From Pseudomonas sp. ACN8 (GTDB lineage Bacteria > Pseudomonadota > Gammaproteobacteria > Pseudomonadales > Pseudomonadaceae): DNA of 64,000 nucleotides. The position numbers and the translations under genes are program-made. Location: contig NZ_MRCS01000022.1 of assembly GCF_002303925.1 (NCBI RefSeq), positions 1-64,000 on the forward strand, in the 5' to 3' direction. Position 1 is the stretch's first letter. Every line of letters begins with the position of its first letter. Positions 11,839-21,203 of the stretch are shown piece after piece. The notes beneath the pieces are model-generated. The model saw only the letters and a program-made list of their open reading frames with translations, was not told where the DNA came from and did not search any database.

Positions 11839-11973
11839 GGCTTTTTTTTCACACTGAAGAGCCCCTAACAATCAGGGCAAAGTTGTTGGGGAGTGCACTG
11901 GTCAGGTAACCACCACCCAGGGATGCGACCCCCAATGAAAGCAAGCCCAAAAGCCCTTGGCGGTCGGTGGCCG

Positions 11974-12002
11974 AGTATAGACAGTTAGGCTACTAATGAC
12001 AA
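11974..12002 (-). promoter_or_regulatory. sigma70-like promoter of sdhC
   Basis: Read on the minus strand, TTGTCA (11997-12002) is separated by exactly 17 bp from TATACT (11974-11979). This predicts an sdhC transcript start near 11967 and a leader of about 130 nt. Confidence 0.72.
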
Positions 12003-12116
12003 CGCAAACACCTAACCCAAACAGCTGATTGCGCAACTGGCATAAAAGGCGTAAATGGCAGCCAATTTCGAGAAAAAAGTCCGGTTAAAGCCTTCTGGAG
12101 CAAGACTTTAGGCAAA

Positions 12117-12144
12117 TTGACATTCGAATTTATCTCACTATAGT
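12117..12144 (+). promoter_or_regulatory. sigma70-like promoter of gltA
   Basis: A perfect -35 TTGACA (12117-12122) and a -10 TATAGT (12139-12144) are separated by 16 bp. The predicted leader to the gltA ATG is about 50 nt and ends in an AGGAGG ribosome-binding site. Confidence 0.75.
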
Positions 12145-12202
12145 GGTGCGGGCCCTGCGTGGGGGGTCTGTCTGATGATTTCAAGCATAAATAGGAGGCC
12201 AC

Positions 12203-13492
12203 ATGGCTGACAAAAAAGCGCAGTTGATCATCGAGGGCGCAGCCCCCGTCGAGCTGCCCATTTTAACCGGCACCGTTGGTCCCGATGTTATCGATGTTCG
12301 GGGCCTGACGGCCACGGGCCGTTTCACCTTTGACCCAGGCTTCATGTCGACCGCCTCGTGCGAGTCGAAGATCACCTATATCGACGGCGACAACGGCATT
12401 CTGCTGCACCGCGGCTACCCGATCGAACAGCTGGCTGAAAAGTCGGACTACCTGGAAACCTGCTATCTGCTGCTCAACGGCGAACTGCCGACCGCAGAAC
12501 AGAAGGCCCAGTTCGTCGGCACCGTGAAGAACCACACCATGGTTCACGAGCAGCTGAAGACCTTCTTCAACGGCTTCCGTCGTGACGCCCACCCGATGGC
12601 CGTCATGTGCGGCGTAGTCGGTGCCCTCTCGGCGTTCTACCACGACTCCCTGGACATCAATAACCCGCAGCATCGCGAAATCTCCGCGATCCGTCTGGTT
12701 GCCAAGATGCCGACCCTGGCCGCGATGGTTTACAAGTACTCCATGGGCCAACCCATGATGTACCCGCGCAACGACCTGTCGTACGCGGAAAACTTCCTGC
12801 ACATGATGTTCAACACCCCGTGCGAGATCAAACCGATCAGCCCGGTACTCGCCAAGGCCATGGACCGGATCTTCATCCTCCACGCCGACCACGAGCAGAA
12901 CGCTTCGACCTCCACCGTACGCCTGGCCGGCTCTTCGGGTGCCAACCCGTTCGCCTGTATCGCCGCCGGTATCGCTGCACTGTGGGGCCCTGCCCACGGC
13001 GGTGCCAACGAAGCCGTACTGACCATGCTCGATGAAATCGGCGATGTTTCGAACATCGACAAGTTCATCGCCAAGGCCAAGGACAAGAACGATCCGTTCA
13101 AGCTGATGGGCTTCGGTCACCGCGTTTACAAAAACCGCGACCCGCGCGCCACGGTAATGAAGCAGACCTGCGACGAAGTGTTGAAGGAACTGGGCATCCA
13201 GAACGATCCGCAACTCGAACTGGCCATGCGCCTGGAAGAGATCGCCCTGACCGATCCGTACTTCATCGAACGCTCGTTGTACCCGAACGTCGACTTCTAC
13301 TCGGGGATCATCCTCAAGGCGATCGGCATCCCGACCAGCATGTTCACCGTGATCTTCGCCCTGGCGCGGACCGTCGGCTGGATCTCCCACTGGAAGGAAA
13401 TGCTCTCCAGCCCGTACAAGATTGGCCGTCCGCGCCAGTTGTACACCGGCTACGAGTCGCGTGATATCACCAAGCTGGAAGACCGCAAGTAA
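12203..13492 (+). CDS. gltA: Citrate synthase (type II)
   Basis: The 429-aa enzyme condenses acetyl-CoA and oxaloacetate. Catalytic blocks are the first His in [20 protein letters not shown], the second His in [14 protein letters not shown], and the Asp in [16 protein letters not shown]. The N-terminal beta-rich extension seen in hexameric NADH-sensitive bacterial enzymes is present. AGGAGG lies 6 bp before the ATG. A terminator follows. Confidence 0.98.
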   Translation: MADKKAQLIIEGAAPVELPILTGTVGPDVIDVRGLTATGRFTFDPGFMSTASCESKITYIDGDNGILLHRGYPIEQLAEKSDYLETCYLLLNGELPTAEQKAQFVGTVKNHTMVHEQLKTFFNGFRRDAHPMAVMCGVVGALSAFYHDSLDINNPQHREISAIRLVAKMPTLAAMVYKYSMGQPMMYPRNDLSYAENFLHMMFNTPCEIKPISPVLAKAMDRIFILHADHEQNASTSTVRLAGSSGANPFACIAAGIAALWGPAHGGANEAVLTMLDEIGDVSNIDKFIAKAKDKNDPFKLMGFGHRVYKNRDPRATVMKQTCDEVLKELGIQNDPQLELAMRLEEIALTDPYFIERSLYPNVDFYSGIILKAIGIPTSMFTVIFALARTVGWISHWKEMLSSPYKIGRPRQLYTGYESRDITKLEDRK

Positions 13493-13528
13493 GCGCTGTC
13501 TTGCTGTAGGGTGTTGAGTTGTACCGGG

Positions 13529-13570
13529 AACGGCCTCTGCTTTTTATATAAAGAGCAGGAGGCCGTTTTT
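13529..13570 (+). terminator. gltA terminator
   Basis: AACGGCCTC pairs with GAGGCCGTT after an inner TGCT/AGCA stem and an AT-rich loop, and a T run follows. It lies 36 bp after the gltA stop. Confidence 0.9.
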
Positions 13571-13639
13571 GTTTGTGCGCTTTGTCGCGATTGGCTCTTT
13601 GGTCGGGTACATATCCGCTTTTTCTGTAACGACCTCTTA

Positions 13640-13925
13640 GGGTTCCGCCCTTACGGCGGGTCACTTTGGAAAAGCCCCAAAGTAACCAAAGGGCTCTTGC
13701 CCCTGACATTCGGTGCCTCGCTGTGGCTCGGCATGCCCTCGCTCCGGTCCTGCTCCGTGGGCCCGCCGCCATCGGCCATCCATGGCCGGCGGCGGCTAAC
13801 CCGGCATCCATGCCGGGTTGCCCACTGCGCAGAACCTGCGCTCGGCCTCACGGGCGTGCACCGCAACAGCAACCGAGGCGGCCTACCGGCCGGCCTGTTT
13901 GCGGGGTGCGTTCGTCCGGGAGGTG
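13640..13925. repeat. GC-rich multi-hairpin intergenic element
   Basis: About 285 bp without a credible gene, rich in dyads. CCGCC/GGCGG occurs at 13645-13660 and AGCCC/GGGCT at 13673-13695. A nested CCGCCGCC...GGCGGCGG with inner GGCCAT/ATGGCC lies at 13764-13796. A perfect AACCCGGCAT/ATGCCGGGTT hairpin lies at 13798-13819. Open frames in it lack family features and codon bias. From memory, similar blocks (starting TTCCGCCCTTACGGCGGGTC) recur between genes in many Pseudomonas genomes. It looks like a dispersed structured repeat rather than part of gltA or actP. Confidence 0.6.
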
Positions 13926-13946
13926 CCTGGTGACTGCCAGGCTGCT

Positions 13947-14124
13947 ATCGCGAGCAAGCTCGCTCCTACAGGGAACGCGTTCAATTGCGAATAGTTCGGC
14001 CTGCCAGCCAATACGCTAATCCACTGTAGGAGCGAGCCTGCTCGCGAAAAACGTCTGGACAACACCTTCAATCAGGCAGCACGCGTTATCGTTGACGTCC
14101 ATCGCGAGCGAGCTCGCTCCTACA
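13947..14124. repeat. Cluster of three REPs
   Basis: REP copies lie at 13947-13970 (minus), 14025-14047 (plus) and 14101-14124 (minus). The last two form a REPIN whose loop contains the recurring GCGTTATCGTTGACG sequence. Confidence 0.9.
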
Positions 14125-14168
14125 GTAAATCTGTACATCCACGAAATTCAGGTCGATCACCGCCCAAT

Positions 14169-14203
14169 AAAAAATGCCCCGATCTCTCGACCAGGGCATT
14201 TCC
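14169..14203 (-). terminator. actP terminator
   Basis: On the minus strand AAATGCCC and GGGCATTT form a stem followed by a TTTTTT run, 35 bp after the actP stop. Confidence 0.88.
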
Positions 14204-14237
14204 ATTCAACACAACTTAAACAGTCAAACCCAAACGC

Positions 14238-15896
14238 TTAGTGCGAAACAGCACCACTTGCACCCAGGCCAGTCTGCGAACGCACAAACTGCGGGAAGAA
14301 CAACGCCCGCTCATTGTCAGCCGCAGTCGACTTGTCGGTAACCGAGAAGAACCAGATCCCGACAAAGGCAATCATCATCGAAAACAGCGCCGGGTACTCA
14401 TACGGGAAGATGGCCTTCTCGTGATGCAGGATCTGCACCCAGATGGTCGGACCAAGCACCATCAGGCCCACGGCACTGACCAGCCCCATCCAGCCGCCGA
14501 TCATCGCACCGCGGGTGGTCAGCTTTTTCCAGTACATGGAAAGCAGCAGCACCGGGAAGTTGCAGCTCGCCGCGATGGAGAACGCCAGGCCCACCATGAA
14601 CGCAATGTTCTGGCTCTCGAACAGGATACCCAGACCAATGGCCAGCACCGCCAAGGCGATGGTGGTGATTTTCGAGACGCGAATCTCGTCCTTCTCGTTG
14701 GCCTTGCCCTTCTTGATCACGCTGGCGTACAGGTCGTGGGACACCGCCGAAGCACCGGCCAGGGTCAGACCGGCAACCACTGCCAGAATGGTCGCGAACG
14801 CCACCGCCGAGATGAAGCCCAGGAAGATACTGCCGCCCACCGCGTTGGCCAGGTGCACCGCCGCCATGTTGTTACCGCCCAGCAAGGCGCCGGCAGCGTC
14901 TTTAAAGGCCGGGTTGGTGCTGACCAGCAGGATCGCGCCGAAGCCGATGATGAAGGTCAGGATGTAGAAGTAACCAATGAAGCCGGTTGCGTACAGCACG
15001 CTTTTGCGAGCTTCCTTCGCGTCACTCACGGTGAAGAAGCGCATCAGGATGTGCGGCAGGCCAGCGGTACCGAACATCAGCGCCAGACCGAGGGAAAACG
15101 CCGAGACCGGATCCTTCACCAGGCCACCAGGGCTCATGATCGCTTCAGCTTTCGGGTGAACCTTGATCGCCTCGGAGAACAGCATGTTGAAGTCGAAGTT
15201 GACGTGCTTCATCACCATCAGCGCCATGAAGGAAGCACCGGACAGCAACAGCACAGCCTTGATGATCTGCACCCAGGTGGTCGCCAGCATGCCGCCGAAC
15301 AACACGTACAGGCACATCAGGATACCGACCAGGATCACCGCGACGTGGTAATCGAGACCGAACAGCAACTGGATCAGCTTGCCGGCTCCGACCATTTGCG
15401 CGATCAGGTAGAACGCCACCACCACCAGCGAACCGCAAGCAGACAGCGAGCGGATCTGGGTTTGCCCCAGGCGATAGGACGCCACGTCGGCAAAGGTGTA
15501 TTTACCCAGGTTACGCAGGCGTTCGGCGATCAGGAACAGAATGATCGGCCAGCCCACCAGGAAGCCGATCGAGTAGATCAGGCCGTCGTAGCCGGAGGTG
15601 AACACCAGCGCGGAAATACCCAGGAAGGACGCTGCCGACATGTAGTCACCGGCAATCGCCAGACCGTTCTGGAAACCGGTGATCTTGCCGCCGGCGGCGT
15701 AGTAGTCGGCCGCCGAATTGTTGCGCTTGGAAGCCCAGTAGGTGATGCACAGGGTGGCACCGACGAAGGCGACGAACATCACGATCGCCGACACGTTAAG
15801 CGGTTGCTTCTGCACGGCACCGGTCAGGGCGTCAGCCGCCCAGGCACCAGGTGCGAAAGCTGCGATGCTCAAAAGAGCCATTAGACGGCGGATCAT
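14238..15896 (-). CDS. actP: Cation/acetate symporter
   Basis: The 552-aa sodium:solute symporter-family permease takes up acetate and related monocarboxylates. A cleavable N-terminal signal ([11 protein letters not shown]) is followed by about 13 hydrophobic helices. The characteristic [19 protein letters not shown] segment in the first third and [15 protein letters not shown] in the middle are present. Its start overlaps the end of the DUF485 gene by 4 bp, the usual yjcH-actP arrangement. No acs gene is in the immediate neighbourhood. Confidence 0.95.
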   Translation of the reverse strand: MIRRLMALLSIAAFAPGAWAADALTGAVQKQPLNVSAIVMFVAFVGATLCITYWASKRNNSAADYYAAGGKITGFQNGLAIAGDYMSAASFLGISALVFTSGYDGLIYSIGFLVGWPIILFLIAERLRNLGKYTFADVASYRLGQTQIRSLSACGSLVVVAFYLIAQMVGAGKLIQLLFGLDYHVAVILVGILMCLYVLFGGMLATTWVQIIKAVLLLSGASFMALMVMKHVNFDFNMLFSEAIKVHPKAEAIMSPGGLVKDPVSAFSLGLALMFGTAGLPHILMRFFTVSDAKEARKSVLYATGFIGYFYILTFIIGFGAILLVSTNPAFKDAAGALLGGNNMAAVHLANAVGGSIFLGFISAVAFATILAVVAGLTLAGASAVSHDLYASVIKKGKANEKDEIRVSKITTIALAVLAIGLGILFESQNIAFMVGLAFSIAASCNFPVLLLSMYWKKLTTRGAMIGGWMGLVSAVGLMVLGPTIWVQILHHEKAIFPYEYPALFSMMIAFVGIWFFSVTDKSTAADNERALFFPQFVRSQTGLGASGAVSH

Positions 15897-16204
15897 TGCT
15901 GAGCCTCCTTGAGAATCGCATTGTTCAGGTCGTCGAACTCGCCGTTGGCGCGTCGTACGTAGACACCGGTCAGGATGAAGGCCGAGACAATCAGCCCGAC
16001 ACCGATCGGTATGCCCCAGGTAATCGAAGACTCAGGGCTGATTTTCGCCCCCAGCACCTGCGGCCCGTAGGCAATCAGAAGGATGAATCCGGAGTAAAGC
16101 CCTAGCATGACCGCCGAAAGAATCCAGGCGAATCGTTCCCTCTTGCTAACCAGCTCCTTGAAGCGCGGGCTGTTTTGAATCGAGAGGTAAATGCTGTCGT
16201 TCAT
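15893..16204 (-). CDS. DUF485 family inner-membrane protein (YjcH-like)
   Basis: The 103-aa protein has the DUF485 pattern: an N-terminal soluble stretch with [17 protein letters not shown], then two membrane helices and a charged tail with [11 protein letters not shown]. It is coupled to actP by a 4-bp overlap and is likely a partner of acetate uptake. No enzymatic motif is seen. Confidence 0.9.
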   Translation of the reverse strand: MNDSIYLSIQNSPRFKELVSKRERFAWILSAVMLGLYSGFILLIAYGPQVLGAKISPESSITWGIPIGVGLIVSAFILTGVYVRRANGEFDDLNNAILKEAQQ

Positions 16205-16334
16205 TGTTTTTATCCTCGCAGCACAGATTTAGTTGGAACGGTATCCACTCTATGCGGCTGCGGGGCAGGTTCCAGACGACCTTAGTCTTAGAACCCCATG
16301 ACGGATTCGCCAAACTCCAGCATGTACAAATAAA

Positions 16335-16424
16335 TGTAGGAGCGAGCCTGCTCGCGATAGCGTCGTGTCAGGCGACTTCTCAGTCAACTGACAGACTGCT
16401 ATCGCGAGCAGGCTCGCTCCTACA
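16335..16424. repeat. REPIN
   Basis: Plus-strand REP at 16335-16358 and minus-strand REP at 16400-16424, separated by a 41-bp loop with CGTCGTGTCAGG and ACTGACAGACTG. It lies directly downstream of the betaine-binding gene and may end its message. Confidence 0.9.
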
Positions 16425-16444
16425 GGGTACAGCGAGGTTCCTTG

Positions 16445-17296
16445 TTACTTGGTCCAGGCAGCCACACGCTCAGGGTTTTTGGCGACCCAATCCTTCGCCG
16501 CGGCTTCAGGCTTGGCACCATCCTGAATCGCCAGCATCACCTGGCCGATTTCATCCTTGGATTCCCACTGGAAGTTCTTCAGGAACTTGGCCACTTCCGG
16601 CGCCTTGGCTTCCAGGCCCTTGCTGCCGATGCTGTTCACGGTTTCAGCCGCGCCGTACACGCCTTTCGGGTCTTCGAGGAAGCGCAGTTTCCACTTGGCG
16701 AACATCCAGTGCGGTACCCAGCCGGTCACGGCGATGGATTCATTCTTCTTCTCGGCACGGGTCAGCTCGGCGATCATGCCGGCGCCGGAACTGGCCTTGA
16801 GTTGATAGCCGGTCAGGTCATAGTCCTTGATTGCCTGATCGGTCTTGAGCATCACGCCTGAACCGGCGTCGATGCCGACGATGCGGTTCTTGAAGGTGTC
16901 GTCGGTTTTCAGGTCCTCGATGGACTTGGCTTTAACGTACTCCGGCACGATCAGACCGATTTTCGCATCCTTGAAGTTCGGGCCGTAGTCGACGACCTGA
17001 TCCTTGTTCTTCGTCCAGTAGTCACCGTGGGTCACTGGCAGCCAGGCCGACAGCATGGCGTCGAGTTTACCTGTGGCCACGCCCTGCCACATGATCCCGG
17101 TGGCAACGGCTTGCAACTTCACGTCATAACCGAGTTTCTGCCTGATCACTTCAGCCGCCACGTTGGTCGTGGCGACACTGTCCGACCAGCCGTCGACATA
17201 ACCGATAGTCACTTCCTTGCTGGCGGCACTGGCCACGGTAGAACTGATCGCCAGCACCAAAGCGGCACCTGCGCCCAAGAGTCGTCGCATCTTCAT
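16445..17296 (-). CDS. Glycine betaine ABC transporter substrate-binding protein
   Basis: The 283-aa periplasmic OpuAC-type binding protein has a signal peptide (MKMRRLLGAGAALVLAISS through VASA) and starts the mature chain with KEVTIGYVDGWSDSV. The start at 17296 is supported by GGGGAAG 8 bp upstream; the frame is open further upstream but without family likeness. The block GLDAML-like AWLPVTHGDYW is a betaine/choline-binding feature. No permease or ATPase gene is adjacent, so it is an orphan binding protein that may dock with a transporter encoded elsewhere, as known for Pseudomonas CaiX/BetX-type proteins. Confidence 0.9.
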   Translation of the reverse strand: MKMRRLLGAGAALVLAISSTVASAASKEVTIGYVDGWSDSVATTNVAAEVIRQKLGYDVKLQAVATGIMWQGVATGKLDAMLSAWLPVTHGDYWTKNKDQVVDYGPNFKDAKIGLIVPEYVKAKSIEDLKTDDTFKNRIVGIDAGSGVMLKTDQAIKDYDLTGYQLKASSGAGMIAELTRAEKKNESIAVTGWVPHWMFAKWKLRFLEDPKGVYGAAETVNSIGSKGLEAKAPEVAKFLKNFQWESKDEIGQVMLAIQDGAKPEAAAKDWVAKNPERVAAWTK

Positions 17297-17634
17297 CGTT
17301 ACTTCCCCGAAAGTGCTGCGCTCGACGGATGCCGAGTCGCTTAAACGTATTGTTATGGTGCACAGCGCCCCCATCACGCCCTTCACGCCCACCGCAAACT
17401 CGTTCGAACATCAGCGGAGTACTGACACTTGCGATAATCAACCTGACGCTCATGGCGACCTGCTCTGCCAGCGACCTCAAGGCATCGAGAAACGACATCA
17501 GAAAGCCATTAACCCTCAGCGCTACAAACACCCCTGCCAATCCGCCCGAACTTTGCATGACAAAATCATGCAGGCCACCAAGCACGCGACAAATGCAGGT
17601 AACATGCGCCGCTTTGTTCCCACACGGCCTGACC
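17297..17634. other. Divergent intergenic region with inverted repeat
   Basis: This 338-bp gap separates the betaine-binding gene and the GH17 gene. The clearest element is TGCATGA-CAAAA-TCATGCA at 17554-17572. Open frames crossing it upstream of the GH17 start look non-coding. Confidence 0.6.
17554..17572. promoter_or_regulatory. Inverted repeat TGCATGA-N5-TCATGCA
   Basis: A perfect 7-bp inverted repeat with a 5-bp spacer, 62 bp before the GH17 start codon. It has the geometry of a dimeric regulator site. The regulator is unknown. Confidence 0.35.
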
Positions 17635-19188
17635 ATGTCCGCGACTTCCCGTTTCCCTTTTGCTGCTTATCTATTCGCCTGCCTGCTCGGGCTGTTTGCC
17701 CTTGGCGGCTTCTGGTACGGCCTCGGCAAACCGGTAATTTTGCCGGACGTCGCCAGCGCAACGCACAAGTTGCAATGCGCCTCATACACCCCATTCGATA
17801 AAGACCAATCGCCGTTCGACGTGCCTTTCAACTTGCGCCCCGAGCGTATGGATGCCGACCTCGCACTGCTGTCCAAAAGCTTCGAATGCATCCGCACCTA
17901 TTCCATGACCGGCCTTGAAGCCCTGCCGGACCTTGCGCGCAAGCATGGCTTGAAGCTGATGATCGGCGCCTGGGTCAACAGCAACCCGGTGGACACCGAG
18001 AAAGAAGTCGACCTTCTGATCGCCTCGGCCAACGCCAACCCGGATGTGGTGAGCGCAGTGATCGTCGGCAACGAAACCCTGCTGCGCAAGGAAGTCACCG
18101 GCGCGCAATTGGCGAAGCTGATCAACAAGGTCAAGAGCCAGGTCAAACAGCCTGTCACCTACGCCGACGTCTGGGAGTTCTGGCTCAAGCATCCGGAAAT
18201 CGCCCCCGCCGTGGATTTCCTGACCATTCACCTGCTGCCGTACTGGGAAGATGATCCGTCGAACATCGACGCAGCCCTGCAACATGTGGCCGACGTACGC
18301 CAGGTGTTCGGCAACAAATTCGCGCCCAAGGATGTGCTGATCGGCGAAACCGGCTGGCCAAGCGAAGGTCGCCAGCGCGAAACGGCCCTGCCGAGCCGGG
18401 TCAACGAAGCCAGATTCATTCGCGGCTTTGTCGCCATGGCCGAGCAACAGGGTTGGCACTACAACTTGATCGAAGCCTTCGACCAGCCCTGGAAACGCGC
18501 CAGTGAAGGTGCGGTCGGTGGTTATTGGGGGCTGTTCGATGCCGATCGCCAGGACAAGGGCGTGCTGGCGGGGCCCGTGACAAACGTACCGTACTGGTCG
18601 CAGTGGCTCGCGGTGGGTGGCTTGATCTTCATCGGCACGTTGCTGCTCGGTGGCCGGGTCCGCACGACGCGTTCGGCACTGGTGCTGCCCCTGCTCGGTG
18701 CGCTGGCGGCGTGCTCGATTGGCGCCTGGGGCGACCTGGCACGAGTGACCACCCGTTTTACCAGTGAATGGCTATGGGTCGGATTGCTGACCGCTCTGAA
18801 TCTGCTGGTGCTGGCCCATGCCGCACTGATATTGAGCCCTCGCAGCGGTTGGCGTGGCCGGGCTTTCAACCTGCTGGAACGCCGTGCTGGCTGGCTGGTT
18901 GCAACGACAGGGTTCGCGGCAGCGGTGATGATGCTGGAACTGGTGCTCGATCCGCGCTACCGCAGTTTCCCGAGTGTCGCGTTCATCGTGCCTGCGCTGG
19001 TGTATCTGTGCCGCCCGGTTAACGTGCCGCGCCGCGAGATTGCGTTGCTGACCTTCATCATCGGTGCCGGCATTGCGCCGCAGTTGTTCGTTGAAGGCCT
19101 GCAGAACCAGCAGGCCTTGGGCTGGGCGCTGGTGAGCGGGTTGATGGTGGCTGCACTATGGCGCTGTTTGCGCGTTCGCAATGCTTAA
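17635..19188 (+). CDS. GH17-type beta-glucan synthase/transglycosylase membrane protein
   Basis: A 517-aa protein taken from ATG 17635 (MSATSRFPFAAY); an in-frame ATG at 17593 is an alternative and neither has a clear ribosome-binding site. After one N-terminal membrane anchor, a glycoside hydrolase family 17 domain spans about residues 45-300. It has the acid/base Glu in SAVIVGNE and the nucleophile Glu in IGETGWPSEG. The last 200 residues form about seven membrane helices. Relatives are annotated as beta-(1,6)-glucan synthases; a role in cyclic or periplasmic glucan remodelling is inferred. Confidence 0.85.
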   Translation: MSATSRFPFAAYLFACLLGLFALGGFWYGLGKPVILPDVASATHKLQCASYTPFDKDQSPFDVPFNLRPERMDADLALLSKSFECIRTYSMTGLEALPDLARKHGLKLMIGAWVNSNPVDTEKEVDLLIASANANPDVVSAVIVGNETLLRKEVTGAQLAKLINKVKSQVKQPVTYADVWEFWLKHPEIAPAVDFLTIHLLPYWEDDPSNIDAALQHVADVRQVFGNKFAPKDVLIGETGWPSEGRQRETALPSRVNEARFIRGFVAMAEQQGWHYNLIEAFDQPWKRASEGAVGGYWGLFDADRQDKGVLAGPVTNVPYWSQWLAVGGLIFIGTLLLGGRVRTTRSALVLPLLGALAACSIGAWGDLARVTTRFTSEWLWVGLLTALNLLVLAHAALILSPRSGWRGRAFNLLERRAGWLVATTGFAAAVMMLELVLDPRYRSFPSVAFIVPALVYLCRPVNVPRREIALLTFIIGAGIAPQLFVEGLQNQQALGWALVSGLMVAALWRCLRVRNA

Positions 19189-19211
19189 CTCTCTAGCGAC
19201 TTAGCCGGCCC

Positions 19212-19301
19212 CATCGCGAGCAGGCTCGCTCCCACATTTGATCTTTGTCGCACGCAAATTTTGTGTTCACTGAAGATCTACTGTGGGAGCCTGCTCGCGA
19301 T
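19212..19301. repeat. REPIN with one truncated arm
   Basis: Minus-strand REP at 19212-19236 of the GCTCCCAC type. The plus-strand arm at 19282-19301 reads GTGGGAGCCTGCTCGCGA and lacks four bases of the usual core. Confidence 0.85.
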
Positions 19302-19310
19302 GACGGACTA

Positions 19311-19679
19311 TCAGGCGCTACGAGACTTCCTGACCAACCGCAACCCCGCAATCACCACCGCAAACACCGCCAGCGTCGTGTTGTACAAAGCCAGCGCCGG
19401 AAAACCGAACACCAGCGCCAGCACCGCGAGCCACCAGCCTGCCCTCCCTGGCACGACAAAGCCGATGATCGCCGCGCCCAGTGCAGACCAACCCAGCACC
19501 CCGAAATGAATCATCAGCCCCAGGTTCGAACGCACCTGGCATTCCCAACGACTCGCTTCATCCGCGCAAATGCCGACCCACTGCGCATCCTCCATGAAGC
19601 CATAACGCGCGCCATAACTGGCGGCCAGCCATACAGGCAGCAAAACAAGCAGCAGGATCACGGGCAGGCGGCGGGACAT
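19311..19679 (-). CDS. Small membrane protein of unknown function
   Basis: A 122-aa protein with a start at 19679 (MSRRLPVILLLVLLPVW), chosen because GGAG lies 7 bp upstream. It has an N-terminal hydrophobic helix, a short periplasmic loop with two cysteines (CADEASRWECQ), and two or three further helices. No family is recognised. It ends 10 bp from the REPIN on its 3' side. It is convergent with the GH17 gene and divergent from the hydrolase-mlaA pair. Confidence 0.75.
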   Translation of the reverse strand: MSRRLPVILLLVLLPVWLAASYGARYGFMEDAQWVGICADEASRWECQVRSNLGLMIHFGVLGWSALGAAIIGFVVPGRAGWWLAVLALVFGFPALALYNTTLAVFAVVIAGLRLVRKSRSA

Positions 19680-19904
19680 GTAACACTCCAATTGGCGAAA
19701 AACGGCGGCCAGCTTAATCGCACAAGAGCGTTTCGCAAGCGATAACAACTGTTAACTGGTCATTCAATCGCTGCAAAGTGTATCGTCCAGCTACTATTAC
19801 TTCGAAATAAAGCCTGTTTGGTGCCGAGGCTTGGCACTTTGGCGCAAATCCGGTGGTCATAGCCTGCGAAATTCATTTGGCACCTTCTTCTAAGGGATTT
19901 AGTC

Positions 19905-21203
19905 ATGCTCCGTTCCTTGCGCTTCGCTGCCCTGTTTGGCGGCCTTATATTGAGTGCGTCCGCACTGGCGGTCGACATTGACGCCGCCAGTTACGGCTAC
20001 CCCCTGACCAATCCGTTCGAGGCGACCATCGCGACCACGCCGCCGGACCTGCGTCCGGAGTTACCCCTGGACGACGATATCGATCAGGAAGTGCGCAGCG
20101 TCACCTTGCGTCCGGAACGGGCGTTCGAATTGCCGGACAATTTCTGGGCGGTCAAGAAACTCGACTACCGCATTGCCACACAGGATCACGCCGCACCGCT
20201 GATTTTCCTGATCGCCGGCACCGGTGCGCGCTATGACAGCACCCTGAACGAATACCTGAAGAAGCTCTACTACAAAGCCGGCTACCACGTGGTGCAGTTG
20301 TCATCGCCCACCAGCTACGACTTCATGAGTGCCGCATCACGCTTCGCCACCCCGGGTGTTTCCAAGGAAGACGCCGAAGACCTGTACCGGGTAATGCAGG
20401 CCGTACGGGCACAGAACCCGAAAATGCCGGTCACCGATTACTACCTGACCGGGTACAGCCTGGGTGCACTGGATGCCGCTTTCGTCTCGCACCTGGACGA
20501 AACCCGCCGCAGCTTCAACTTCAAGAAAGTCCTGCTGCTCAACCCGCCGGTCAACCTCTACACCTCGATCACCAACCTCGACAAGCTGGTCCAGACCGAG
20601 GTCAAGGGCATCAACACCAGCACCACATTCTATGAGCTGGTACTGGACAAGCTGACCCGCTACTTCCAGCAGAAGGGCTACATCGACCTCAATGACGCCC
20701 TGCTCTACGACTTCCAGCAGTCCAAGCAGCACCTGAGCAACGAGCAGATGGCCATGCTGATCGGCACCTCGTTCCGCTTTTCGGCGGCCGACATTGCCTT
20801 CACTTCGGACCTGGTCAACCGTCGCGGCCTGATCACCCCACCCAAGTTCCCAATCACCGAGGGCACCAGCCTCACGCCATTCCTCAAGCGTGCGCTGCAA
20901 TGCGACTTCGACTGCTACATCACCGAGCAAGTGATCCCGATGTGGCGCGCCCGCACCGACGGCGGCAGCCTGCTGCAACTGATTGACCAGGTGAGCCTGT
21001 ATGCGCTGAAGGACTATCTGCACGAAAGCCCGAAAATCGCCGTCATGCACAACGCCGACGACGTGATCCTCGGACCTGGTGACCTGGGTTTCCTGCGCCG
21101 GACCTTCGGCGATCGCCTGACCGTTTACCCGCTGGGCGGCCATTGCGGCAACATTAACTACCGCGTCAACAGCGACGCCATGCTGGAGTTCTTCCGTGGC
21201 TAA
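19905..21203 (+). CDS. Exported alpha/beta-hydrolase paired with mlaA
   Basis: A 432-aa protein with a signal peptide (FGGLILSASALA) and a mature alpha/beta-hydrolase-like chain. The nucleophile elbow is GYSLGA (Ser185) after strand TDYYL. An acid is plausible in HNADDVILG (about 384) and the catalytic His in PLGGHCGN (about 414). An LIAGTGARYDS segment near residue 102 could hold the oxyanion hole. It overlaps the mlaA start by 8 bp, implying translational coupling and a shared envelope-lipid role. I recall relatives labelled serine/threonine kinase, but no kinase motif is present. Substrate unknown. Confidence 0.8.
   Translation: MLRSLRFAALFGGLILSASALAVDIDAASYGYPLTNPFEATIATTPPDLRPELPLDDDIDQEVRSVTLRPERAFELPDNFWAVKKLDYRIATQDHAAPLIFLIAGTGARYDSTLNEYLKKLYYKAGYHVVQLSSPTSYDFMSAASRFATPGVSKEDAEDLYRVMQAVRAQNPKMPVTDYYLTGYSLGALDAAFVSHLDETRRSFNFKKVLLLNPPVNLYTSITNLDKLVQTEVKGINTSTTFYELVLDKLTRYFQQKGYIDLNDALLYDFQQSKQHLSNEQMAMLIGTSFRFSAADIAFTSDLVNRRGLITPPKFPITEGTSLTPFLKRALQCDFDCYITEQVIPMWRARTDGGSLLQLIDQVSLYALKDYLHESPKIAVMHNADDVILGPGDLGFLRRTFGDRLTVYPLGGHCGNINYRVNSDAMLEFFRG

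Larger units (their letters stand above)
11839..12202. other. Divergent sdhC/gltA control region
   Basis: This 364-bp gene-free stretch separates the divergent sdh-suc operon and gltA. It contains one sigma70-like promoter for each side, entered separately, and about 130 bp of sdhC leader with a GCCCCTAACAATCAGGGC dyad near 11861. No other gene is visible. Confidence 0.8.

Noticed and set aside
19749..19904. Sigma54 promoter before the hydrolase-mlaA pair (TTGGCACTTTGGCGCA)
   Set aside because: The -12 element lacks the invariant GC at correct spacing; the match is too weak.
19905..21203. Serine/threonine kinase label for the mlaA-paired gene
   Set aside because: No glycine-rich loop, HRD or DFG motif; GYSLGA and GGHCGN indicate an alpha/beta hydrolase.
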